From the NCBI GenBank assembly GCA_965233675.1, contig OZ247498.1:2976001-3040000 (forward strand): a stretch of 64,000 nt of DNA. Direction: 5' to 3'. The translations under genes and the position numbers were made by a program. The DNA comes from SZUA-309 sp965233675 (lineage in GTDB: Bacteria; Pseudomonadota; Gammaproteobacteria; Pseudomonadales; Azotimanducaceae). The notes below the pieces were generated by a model. That model had not been told where the DNA came from. It ran no database searches and saw only the letters and a list, made by a program, of their open reading frames with translations. Of the stretch, positions 51,746 to 59,272 are shown piece by piece. Position 1 is the first letter of the stretch. Each line of letters opens with the position of its first letter.

Positions 51746-53014
51746 CTAGAAGTAGTAGACCCAGCGCAGGTAGCCCTGCAGGGCACCACCGGTGGTGAGT
51801 TCGTCACCAAGCACCGGTACGCCACCGAACTCCGTACCCGCACCGCCAACCGGCAGGATGACGCCTGCCTCCAGGGTGGCATGATCGCTCGGCACATAGG
51901 CAAAGGTGGTCTGCAGCAGTGAGCTGCCGTCCGCCAGGTTGCCGATCAGGGTAAGCGACTGGGTCCACAAGGGATGCCACTGGAGCGAACCGCCCAACGC
52001 CAGGTAATCACGCATCAGGTTGAAAACCTCACCGCGCAGCAGCCGGGCGGTCAGCGGCTCCGGCAGCAGAGCCGGATTGGCGGGGAGTTCTCTGACACCG
52101 AAATCGTTGTGGTAGTACTCGGCGAATACATAGCTCGAGCGACCGGCCAGATTGAAGCTGTAATCCAGATTCACGATGCCGGAGAAGTACCAGTCACCGT
52201 CTTCGAGTCGGGTGGCAACCAGGTCGGTGCGCACCATGGCGCTGCGAACGGGCATTCTCAGCGATCCGCCATAGACCTGATCCTGATAGTGCTTGCCGGC
52301 AAACAGCTCGAGTTCGTTGCCGCCAGCGAACTTACGCCATTTCAGGGCCGCGCTGGCCACGTCCGTGGTTGCATCGCCTTCGATGTCCCGACGGGCCACC
52401 CCCAGAAACTGCAGATCACTGCCATCGGCGAACAGCTTGTCGACGATCAGCAGATCGTCGCCCGCCTTGAAGTCCCGGTCCACGGTGGTCGGCGCGAAGG
52501 GGCTGAACAGATCCATGGGTTGAAAGACCACGCCGCTGCCCCAGCTCACCGCCTCCCGGCCGACGGTTACCCCCCAGGTCCTGCCCCGGTACTGGAGCGC
52601 CAGCCGATCAAAGCGCTGCACGATCCGGTGCCGGTCGCCACTGTTGAGCTCCCAGGTCAGATCCATGAGCCTGAAATCGTCGTCGGTGGGGGACTGATCC
52701 AGCGTCGCGCCCGGACTGGTCAGGAAGGCGAAGGAATCGCCACCGTTGAGGATGGTGTTGTAATGTGCGGTCAGGGTGAGCCGGCCAAGCGCCTGGGTAA
52801 ACATCAGGCGCAGGTCGGCGGTGTAGTCATAGGCCGGGGTACCGCCCACTTCCCGTTGCAGGCTGTGCTCCGGCAGGGCCGCGCCGACCCCAAAAAACTT
52901 CGCCCGCACGTCCATTTCCAGAGCCATGGCCGACGTTCCCCACAGCCACAGAATTCCGGCGCCCGTCAGCCATCGCAGTCCGCCCCACCGGCCATGATGT
53001 GCGACCGAGGTCAT
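51746..53014 (-). CDS. Outer membrane beta-barrel protein of the Lol-like export cluster
   Basis: 422 residues with a signal peptide (WLTGAGILWLWGTSAMA) and then a beta-strand-rich chain ending LRWVYYF. An aromatic final residue is the usual signal for BAM-mediated outer membrane insertion. Alternating strands such as GRLTLTAHYNTILNG and RSSYVFAEYYHNDFG fit a barrel. I cannot name the family; similar unnamed barrel proteins occur next to LolA-like/FtsX clusters as far as I recall. It overlaps the ATPase gene by 4 bases (53011-53014), so its product is probably made together with the exporter. It could be the outer membrane exit or receptor of the system. Confidence 0.8.
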   Translation of the reverse strand: MTSVAHHGRWGGLRWLTGAGILWLWGTSAMALEMDVRAKFFGVGAALPEHSLQREVGGTPAYDYTADLRLMFTQALGRLTLTAHYNTILNGGDSFAFLTSPGATLDQSPTDDDFRLMDLTWELNSGDRHRIVQRFDRLALQYRGRTWGVTVGREAVSWGSGVVFQPMDLFSPFAPTTVDRDFKAGDDLLIVDKLFADGSDLQFLGVARRDIEGDATTDVASAALKWRKFAGGNELELFAGKHYQDQVYGGSLRMPVRSAMVRTDLVATRLEDGDWYFSGIVNLDYSFNLAGRSSYVFAEYYHNDFGVRELPANPALLPEPLTARLLRGEVFNLMRDYLALGGSLQWHPLWTQSLTLIGNLADGSSLLQTTFAYVPSDHATLEAGVILPVGGAGTEFGGVPVLGDELTTGGALQGYLRWVYYF

Positions 53015-53733
53015 GCCGCCTGGCGCGCGCTGTCCTCGATGATTTCACCATCACGCAAGCGCACCTGACGCCTGGCATAGCTCATCACCAGGGGATCGTG
53101 GGTGGCCGTCACGATGGTGACGCCATGCTCCTCATTCAGCCGCTGCAGCAGCTTCAGCAGTTCCTCGGTTGTCTTCGAATCCAGATTGGCGCTGGGCTCA
53201 TCGGCGAGCAGCAGCACGGGATGGGTCACCACGGCCCGGGCAACGGCTACCCGCTGCTGCTGACCACCGGACATCTCACCCGGCCGCCGGTCCGCCATTC
53301 CGGTCAGGCCGAGTTCCTCGAGCATGGCGGTGGACCGTTCGTGGCGTTCCGCCGTCGGCACCCCCTGCAGCTGCATGATGAACTCCACGTTCTCGAGCGC
53401 CGAGAGCACGGGAATCAGATTGTAGGCCTGAAAGACGAAACCCATTTTCTTGAGCCGCAGATCCGAAAGCTGACTCTCAGTGAGTTCGTTCAGCAGCACA
53501 CCATCCACCTCCACCGTGCCTTCGTCCGGACGATCCAGGCCACCGATCACGTTCAGCAGCGTCGACTTACCCGATCCGGACGGTCCCGCCAGACTGACGA
53601 ACTCCCCGCGGGCAACCTCGAAGTCGACGTCGACAAGCGCACGAACGGGGACGGTATCGTCCTGGTATGTTCTCGAGACAGACTGACAGCGCACGACCAG
53701 ATCGCTCATCTGTGTACTCATCGGCGTACTCAT
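53011..53733 (-). CDS. ABC ATPase of the LolD/MacB type
   Basis: A 240-residue cytoplasmic ATP-binding subunit. Walker A is GPSGSGKST (50-58), the signature MSGGQQQRV (154-162) and Walker B LLLADEP (174-180). The chain resembles LolD and MacB, which drive FtsX-type permeases. Three successive ATGs (53733, 53721, 53709) come from an imperfect 12-base duplication of ATGAGTAC; the first gives an ATGA overlap with the permease stop. It probably serves all three permeases upstream. Confidence 0.94.
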   Translation of the reverse strand: MSTPMSTQMSDLVVRCQSVSRTYQDDTVPVRALVDVDFEVARGEFVSLAGPSGSGKSTLLNVIGGLDRPDEGTVEVDGVLLNELTESQLSDLRLKKMGFVFQAYNLIPVLSALENVEFIMQLQGVPTAERHERSTAMLEELGLTGMADRRPGEMSGGQQQRVAVARAVVTHPVLLLADEPSANLDSKTTEELLKLLQRLNEEHGVTIVTATHDPLVMSYARRQVRLRDGEIIEDSARQAA

Positions 53734-54944
53734 CTACGTAGGGCCTCCAGAGGTTTTATTTTTACCGCCCGCCAGGCGGGATACAGGGCAGCCAACACAC
53801 CGAAAAACAGACTCAACACGGTGACCAGGACGATGTCGTCCAGCAGAATGTGGGGCGTCAGCACACTGCGCATGCCGGCCATCTCCACCCCCTGGGCCCA
53901 CTGGCTGAGATCGATGCCATCGCCGAGCCACCGGGTCGCCAGCAGATATCCGGTCAGCACGCCCACGGCCACGCCGACCAGCATGATCAGGGTGGACTCC
54001 AGCACCACCTGGACAATGACGGCGCCCGGTTTCATGCCGACCGCCCGCAGCATGCCGAATTCCCTGATCCGCTCCATCACCGCCGTAATCAGGGTGTTGA
54101 CCAGCCCGAAAATCAGTGCCCCCATGATCACCAGAAACCAGATCAGAATGGCGCTGTCCACGTAAAGGAACATGGCCGCCGCCTGCGGTTCGAGCTCCTG
54201 CCAGTCCATCACGTCCAGGGTGGAGAAGAATCCGGACAGATTGCGTTTCACCTCGCCTTCTTTCAGCTCGTCGGTCAGCTTGATAGACACTTCCGTCACC
54301 ACCGGTGCTTCCACCATGCGCTGCAAGGCGGTGACGCCGGTGAAAACGAACTGCTTTTCGAGGGACGTGCCTTCGGCGTCGTACAGCCCGGCAATGCGGA
54401 AGCCCGCCTCCCGGTTCTTGCCGTCGAGACCCTGGGTGATCAGAACCAGACGCCTGCCCACCTCCGTTTCCAGCTGCCGCGCCAGTTCCACACCGATGAG
54501 CACCCGGCCATCCGCATCGTCTTCGAGCCCTTCACCGGTAATCGCCACATCACCGAGGAAGGAAATATTCTCCCGGGCGGGATCCACACCCACGAACTGC
54601 ACGCCCCGGGTCTCCCGCTCGCTCATGATCACCGCCGGAATCCGGATCCGGGCCGCCCAGCCTTCCATCTCGGCAGGTGGCACGTCCGGCTGCCAGCCGG
54701 GCGCCAGTTCGAAGCTCTTCTCGATATTCGGATCGTCCAGATACCCCGGCGCCAGCACCTTGATGTGGCCGGTAAGGTTCGCCACTGCCGCTTCCCGCAT
54801 GTCGTACTGCATGCCCCGGATCAGCCCGTTGGTGACCACCACGCCGGCCACCGCCACGGTGATGGCCATGAGCAGCATCAGATTGCGGCGTTTGTGTCGC
54901 AACAGATTGCGGACGCTGAGGGCGATGAGCAGATTCAGTGGCAC
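53730..54944 (-). CDS. FtsX-type ABC permease, third copy of the cluster
   Basis: 404 residues. An N-terminal helix follows ALSVRNLLRHKRRNLMLL, then a large periplasmic MacB-type domain (residues about 45-270). Three FtsX helices close the protein, ending KIKPLEALRR. It is the most divergent of the three permeases. The start is GTG at 54944, preceded by AGGAGA, 15 bases after the stop of the second permease. The 4-helix plus periplasmic-domain plan matches LolC/LolE and MacB. It overlaps the ATPase gene by 4 bases. Confidence 0.93.
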   Translation of the reverse strand: MPLNLLIALSVRNLLRHKRRNLMLLMAITVAVAGVVVTNGLIRGMQYDMREAAVANLTGHIKVLAPGYLDDPNIEKSFELAPGWQPDVPPAEMEGWAARIRIPAVIMSERETRGVQFVGVDPARENISFLGDVAITGEGLEDDADGRVLIGVELARQLETEVGRRLVLITQGLDGKNREAGFRIAGLYDAEGTSLEKQFVFTGVTALQRMVEAPVVTEVSIKLTDELKEGEVKRNLSGFFSTLDVMDWQELEPQAAAMFLYVDSAILIWFLVIMGALIFGLVNTLITAVMERIREFGMLRAVGMKPGAVIVQVVLESTLIMLVGVAVGVLTGYLLATRWLGDGIDLSQWAQGVEMAGMRSVLTPHILLDDIVLVTVLSLFFGVLAALYPAWRAVKIKPLEALRR

Positions 54945-54959
54945 CAGCCTTTCTCCTTG

Positions 54960-56240
54960 CTATTCCGTACCACGGAGCGCCTCCACCGGCCGCATCCGGA
55001 GAATCCGGAGCGCCGGGATGAAGGCCGCCAGTTGCGTTCCGATCAGCATGATGAGTACCGAAGCCAGCGCGGCGGCGTTGCTGAACCGGGGATACATCCG
55101 ATCGGGCAGGTTGTAGACGTTGAGTGCTTCGGTCGCATCCGCCGGCAGCGGCATACCGAACTCCGCAAGTGGCAAGAGCAAGGCGGCAGAGAGCAGAATG
55201 CCCACCGCACCGCCAAGGAGCGCAAGGAACAGCGCTTCCAGCGCGAGTTGCGCCATGATCCGGCCGGGTTTCATGCCGATGGCCATGAGCATGCCGAACT
55301 CCGGCGTGCGCTCGAAGACGGTCATCATGAAAGTGTTGACGATGCTGAAGGTGACGATGATGGCGATCAGCGCGAAGAAGAGCAGCGTGCCGATGAACTT
55401 CACATCGATGGTCTGCACCGCCTCCGGCATCAGCTCCCGCCAGTTCAGCACCCGGGCCTGAATCTGCGCATCCGATTTCAGCGCCGCAGCCACCTCGGCA
55501 CTGTCCGCTACGGAACTCGCCAGGATGACGACCGCATGCGCCTCATCCGGCGCCAGGCCCCAGGCGGAACGGAAATCGTCGATGGGTATCTGCATCAGTC
55601 CCCGGTCAAGGGCCGCCTGGCCGCTGCTGAACGTGCCCACCACGGTGGCAAGCGCGGCAGCCACGCCCCCTTCTTTTGCCGTGCCGAGCAGCACGATTTC
55701 ATCCCCCACCGAAACCGCCAGGTTTCTCGCCATGGTGGCGCCGATGACGGCCTCTCCCGGGCCGGCCAGATAACGACCCTCGCTGACCAGTCCGGGCAGC
55801 GAAGACCAGTTGGCTTCCCGGGCGTAGTCGACGCCGAAGACCCGGGCGCCGAAGCTGCGCTCGCCATGGTTTGCCAGGGCGAAGCCATGCGCCTGTTCAC
55901 TGACCGCAATCACATCGGCTTCGCGCAGTGCCCGCTCCCGCAACACATCGCTGCCGGTGAGCGTGTACTCCATGCGCGGATCGTCCTGATACGCCGGATG
56001 CTGGATCTGGGCATGTCCCAGCGCCATCCGGGCACCGTTGTCCACCATGATCTCGAAGGTGCCGTCCTGCATGGACATGGAAAAAACCAGCAGCCAGATC
56101 GCAAACGCAATGCCGCCGGAGGTGAGCCAGGTGCGCCTTCGATTCCGCCAGAGATTTCTCCAGGCGATGAGAGGCAGCGTGCCGCTACGGGGTTTCGATG
56201 GTGTTGCACTGCGCTCGGTGGTTACTACGTTCGTGACCAT
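54960..56240 (-). CDS. FtsX-type ABC permease, second copy of the cluster
   Basis: A 426-residue permease with one N-terminal helix, a large periplasmic domain and three C-terminal helices. The opening AWRNLWRNRRRTWLTSGG is almost identical to that of the first permease, and both end with a similar tail (RPVEALRG, KPVEALRS), showing a tandem duplication. The start is ATG 56240, overlapping the previous stop as TGATG, with GTG 56243 as an alternative. No catalytic residues are expected. It presumably forms a heteromer with one or both neighbouring permeases. Confidence 0.93.
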   Translation of the reverse strand: MVTNVVTTERSATPSKPRSGTLPLIAWRNLWRNRRRTWLTSGGIAFAIWLLVFSMSMQDGTFEIMVDNGARMALGHAQIQHPAYQDDPRMEYTLTGSDVLRERALREADVIAVSEQAHGFALANHGERSFGARVFGVDYAREANWSSLPGLVSEGRYLAGPGEAVIGATMARNLAVSVGDEIVLLGTAKEGGVAAALATVVGTFSSGQAALDRGLMQIPIDDFRSAWGLAPDEAHAVVILASSVADSAEVAAALKSDAQIQARVLNWRELMPEAVQTIDVKFIGTLLFFALIAIIVTFSIVNTFMMTVFERTPEFGMLMAIGMKPGRIMAQLALEALFLALLGGAVGILLSAALLLPLAEFGMPLPADATEALNVYNLPDRMYPRFSNAAALASVLIMLIGTQLAAFIPALRILRMRPVEALRGTE

Positions 56241-57508
56241 CACTCGCTCCTGAGCGCTTCAACAGGCTTCAGTGCTCGGATCCGGAGTGCGGGCAGCAGG
56301 GCGGCCAGCTGGGTACCGATCAGCATCACGATGGGTGCAACCAGCAATGCCTCGACGGAGAGGCCCGGATACATGCGATCAGGCATGTAGAACTGGCGGG
56401 CGTAATCCTGCATCGCTTCACCCAGGTAGATCCCCACCTCCATCAGCCAGAGTGTCAGCCCCAGCGCCAGCAGCAGACCGATGCCCACCCCTAACAGGCA
56501 GACGAACAGCGCCTCCCACTGCAGCATGAGAATGATGCGGAGCGGCCGCATGCCGATGGCGAGCAGCATGCCGAACTCCCGGGTGCGTTCGAACACGGTC
56601 ATGATGAAGCTGTTCACCACACTGAACACCACCAGCGCCATGATGATGCCGTACATGATCCGGCCGCCGATCCGGTCCACCTCGATGCCCTGCTTCAGCT
56701 CCGGCAGCACCAGATCCCAGTTCCGCACTTCGAGTTCTGCCGGCAGCCTGGCCTGCAGCGTTTTCACCAGGCCGGGCCCGTCTTCCACGTCGTTTGCACG
56801 GATGATCAGCGAATGGATCTCGTCCTCGAGACCGAATCCGGCCTGAACCTGATCGATGGGCGCCAGCATGAGCACCCGGTCGAGATCGGCCATACCCGTT
56901 TCAAGCAGCCCCACCACGGTCAGCACCATGGCGGCTACCCCGCCTTCCTTGCCGGTGCCAAGCACCACCACCTCATCACCCACGTCCGCACCCAGGTTGC
57001 GGGCAAGCACCGAACCGAGCACCGCATCTTCCGGTCCTTCCAGGGTGCGACCTGCCTTCAGCATCTTCACGAAGCGGACAGTCTCGAGCTCGGCCGCAAT
57101 GTCGATACCCAGTACCTGGGCCCCGAAGCTCCGTTCATCCACCGAGGTCAGAGCGAACGTTTCCACCCTGGGTGCCACGGAGGCGATGCCCGGTGTTGCC
57201 CGCACGATTTCCAGCGCCTGGCTGGCGTTTTCGATGGTGTCTTCGAAACGGTTGTCTTCCAGGTACGCCCGGTTCTGCACCTGCAGATGACCCGCCATCA
57301 GGGCGGTGGCGTTCTCCGTCATCACATCGTACTGACCGATCTGCAGGGCCATGAAGGAAACGACCAGAAACACCGAAAAGGCGATGCCACCCGCGGTCAG
57401 CCAGGTGCGACGGCGATTACGCCAGAGATTCCGCCAGCCGATCCGGATGCTCAGCGCGCCGGGCCCGGCCGCGGTGGAAGCCGCCTGATCGAGGACGGCT
57501 TCGCTCAT
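56240..57508 (-). CDS. FtsX-type ABC permease, first copy of the cluster
   Basis: A 422-residue inner membrane permease in the LolC/LolE/MacB mould. Its N-terminal GWRNLWRNRRRTWLTAGG and helix are followed by a periplasmic domain of about 230 residues, then FtsX helices near 285-405 (FERTREFGMLLAIGMRP, the typical coupling-helix region). The ATG overlaps the stop of the LolA-like gene by one base (TGATG). Its close similarity to the next permease points to duplication. Confidence 0.93.
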   Translation of the reverse strand: MSEAVLDQAASTAAGPGALSIRIGWRNLWRNRRRTWLTAGGIAFSVFLVVSFMALQIGQYDVMTENATALMAGHLQVQNRAYLEDNRFEDTIENASQALEIVRATPGIASVAPRVETFALTSVDERSFGAQVLGIDIAAELETVRFVKMLKAGRTLEGPEDAVLGSVLARNLGADVGDEVVVLGTGKEGGVAAMVLTVVGLLETGMADLDRVLMLAPIDQVQAGFGLEDEIHSLIIRANDVEDGPGLVKTLQARLPAELEVRNWDLVLPELKQGIEVDRIGGRIMYGIIMALVVFSVVNSFIMTVFERTREFGMLLAIGMRPLRIILMLQWEALFVCLLGVGIGLLLALGLTLWLMEVGIYLGEAMQDYARQFYMPDRMYPGLSVEALLVAPIVMLIGTQLAALLPALRIRALKPVEALRSE

Positions 57509-58290
57509 CAGCGGCCGCCGGACTGCAGGGAGAAAACGGTGAAGGTGCGATCTTCGATGTCGATGTCGAACTCCGCCTGTTCGTAGATGACTTCCGTGTA
57601 GTTCTCCGGCTCATCCAGTTTGCTCATCCGCATTCGAAGCGGCATCACCCGGCCACCCAACTCACCGATTTCGAGGGTCTCGAGCTTCTTCAGCGCCTCC
57701 ATGGACTGGTCGTAGAAGGTCTGGGAAATCAGTACGTAGTCGTCTCTGAGCACCCACTCTTCCTTTCCCCAGACAACGGGGGCATCGTCGTTCGGAATGG
57801 CTTCCACCGTATGGATGCTGTGTCCATCCGCCTCCCGGGAGTCGATGATCCTGAGCTGGTAGTAACGCAGCAGGTCGTCCGTACGGGACAGGTCGTTGTA
57901 GGAGAAATCCGATCCCGCCCAGCTCTGGGACATCAGGCTGTAGGGCAGACGGATGGTCCGGTTCAGCTTGGGCGTGTAGGTCCACATCCTGTCACCCTGT
58001 TTCAAGGTGGCATTGCCCGCATCCCTGGCCGGTGCGGTGAATCGGATCAACGCATCCTCCCGACCCCGGGTCCAGGACACCAGCGAGCTGGTCCGCTCCC
58101 AGTCCGGCCGGTGTATCACCATGGAGAGTTCCGTATACGACGTGCGTCCGCGAACAAGATCGAGTGCACCGGCAACCAGCGCTTCGGCGGCGACCGGATC
58201 ATCGTCCGCGGCGGTTTCCGCGAAGCCCGCCGGCGCATGGGCGAGGAACCAGCCGACCAGAAACAAACCTCCAACGGTGAGTACCTTCAT
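57508..58290 (-). CDS. LolA-like outer membrane lipoprotein-sorting protein
   Basis: A 260-residue periplasmic protein of the LolA-like family (PF17131 type). The signal peptide is MKVLTVGGLFLVGWFLAHAP followed by AGFA. The mature part has WERTSSLVSWTRGREDALIRF, MWTYTPKLNRTIRLPY and SWAGSDFSYNDL, all recurring in this family, which forms an incomplete beta-barrel with a hydrophobic groove for acyl chains. There is no lipobox, so it should be soluble and can shuttle. ATG 58290 overlaps the TetR stop by 4 bases. Family members usually sit beside RND or FtsX exporters of lipids. Confidence 0.92.
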   Translation of the reverse strand: MKVLTVGGLFLVGWFLAHAPAGFAETAADDDPVAAEALVAGALDLVRGRTSYTELSMVIHRPDWERTSSLVSWTRGREDALIRFTAPARDAGNATLKQGDRMWTYTPKLNRTIRLPYSLMSQSWAGSDFSYNDLSRTDDLLRYYQLRIIDSREADGHSIHTVEAIPNDDAPVVWGKEEWVLRDDYVLISQTFYDQSMEALKKLETLEIGELGGRVMPLRMRMSKLDEPENYTEVIYEQAEFDIDIEDRTFTVFSLQSGGR

Positions 58291-59069
58291 CCTGCGACTT
58301 CCTTGCTGAGCGAATGTCCGGCTGCAGCCGATTGCTGCGGATGCCATACCGACGGGATCATCAGGGTGTCTGTCGGTGCTGTCACGCCGCCAACGAGCGT
58401 GCCGGCCAGCGCCCAGGCATATTTCTCCAGACCGGCACCTTTCTCCGCCAGTACGCCGGAAAGGACCACGCCACTGATCACATCGATGAGCACCTGAGCC
58501 CGCTCCAGCAGCAACGATCTGTCGAGTACCCGTTCGGACGCCTCGTCGAGCAACCCGATCATGAATTCGGCGCGCCAGCCATCCACCTCGGCAAGCACCG
58601 ACGCATCCACCTCGGCGAGCGCATGGGCCAGCTCGTGGTCCCCACCGGAGAGCGATGACAGCAACGGCATCTCCTGCAGGCTGATTAGCCCCAGGGCAAT
58701 CAGGGCCTGCAGCCGTTCGGCCGGCGCCAGAGCCGCCGTCAGCAGCGGTTCCAGCCGCGCTACGTACCCACTTTTCTCGAGCGCGATGGCATGCAGCACC
58801 AGTTCGGCTTTGTTCCGGTAGTAAAGGTAGATTGTGCCTTTGGCGACACCGGCCGCACCGGCCACCTCCTCCATGCTCGTCTTCCGATAGCCATAGCGCA
58901 CAAACAGATCGATCGCCGACTCGAGGATGCGGGCCCGCTTGATGCGCTGCTTGCCGTCCGGCTCCGGCCAGAGAAAGTCATCGAGCCAATCGCGAATCTC
59001 TCTGATCCGTACTTCACCTGGGGCATTGCCTCGGACGTCGCGGACCTCGCCGCCAGACTTCGCATTCAT
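58287..59069 (-). CDS. TetR-family transcriptional regulator
   Basis: A 260-residue repressor. The helix-turn-helix lies at residues about 43-90 (RILESAIDLFVRYGYRKTSM, then VAKGTIYLYYRNKAELV). A ligand-binding helical domain follows. The product starts with ATG 59069. No ribosome site precedes it, and a promoter with -35 TTGACA places the likely transcript start only a couple of bases before the ATG. First gene of the export cluster and coupled to the next by ATGA, so it very likely controls the cluster, including itself. The ligand may be a lipid or acyl-CoA. Confidence 0.92.
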   Translation of the reverse strand: MNAKSGGEVRDVRGNAPGEVRIREIRDWLDDFLWPEPDGKQRIKRARILESAIDLFVRYGYRKTSMEEVAGAAGVAKGTIYLYYRNKAELVLHAIALEKSGYVARLEPLLTAALAPAERLQALIALGLISLQEMPLLSSLSGGDHELAHALAEVDASVLAEVDGWRAEFMIGLLDEASERVLDRSLLLERAQVLIDVISGVVLSGVLAEKGAGLEKYAWALAGTLVGGVTAPTDTLMIPSVWHPQQSAAAGHSLSKEVAG

Positions 59070-59077
59070 AACTGACT

Positions 59078-59105
59078 AAATTAACTGTTCCGGTCATTTT
59101 GTCAA
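59078..59105 (-). promoter_or_regulatory. Promoter of the tetR-led cluster
   Basis: On the minus strand, a perfect -35 TTGACA (59105-59100) is followed after 16 bases by TAATTT (59083-59078), a weak -10. Transcription would start near 59071, almost at the ATG at 59069. That would give a leaderless mRNA, which agrees with the missing ribosome site. The -35 overlaps the palindrome at 59101-59119. Confidence 0.5.
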
Positions 59106-59119
59106 TCGATCGCATTGAC
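59101..59119. promoter_or_regulatory. Candidate TetR operator palindrome
   Basis: GTCAAT (59101-59106) and ATTGAC (59114-59119) form a perfect inverted repeat around 7 bases. It overlaps the -35 element and lies 32 bases from the tetR start in the divergent region with the fused oxidoreductase gene. Size and position fit a TetR-family operator; binding is inferred. Confidence 0.5.
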
Positions 59120-59272
59120 CAGCCCGGACAGCGCCCGAATCCGGAATCGGATGTGCGAGGTGGCAATGGTGACGGCGATGGCGATGGCGCGGCAAAATCT
59201 GAGCAGCCGATTTTCAGTTGTGCTATCACCCGAGCTCATCGGACACAGCCAGTAGGCCAACAGGACTGGAAC

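Noticed and set aside
53850..56390. An 846-residue plus-strand frame opposite the permease genes
   Set aside because: Antisense shadow; rich in His, Arg and Gln, without domains, across three coding junctions.
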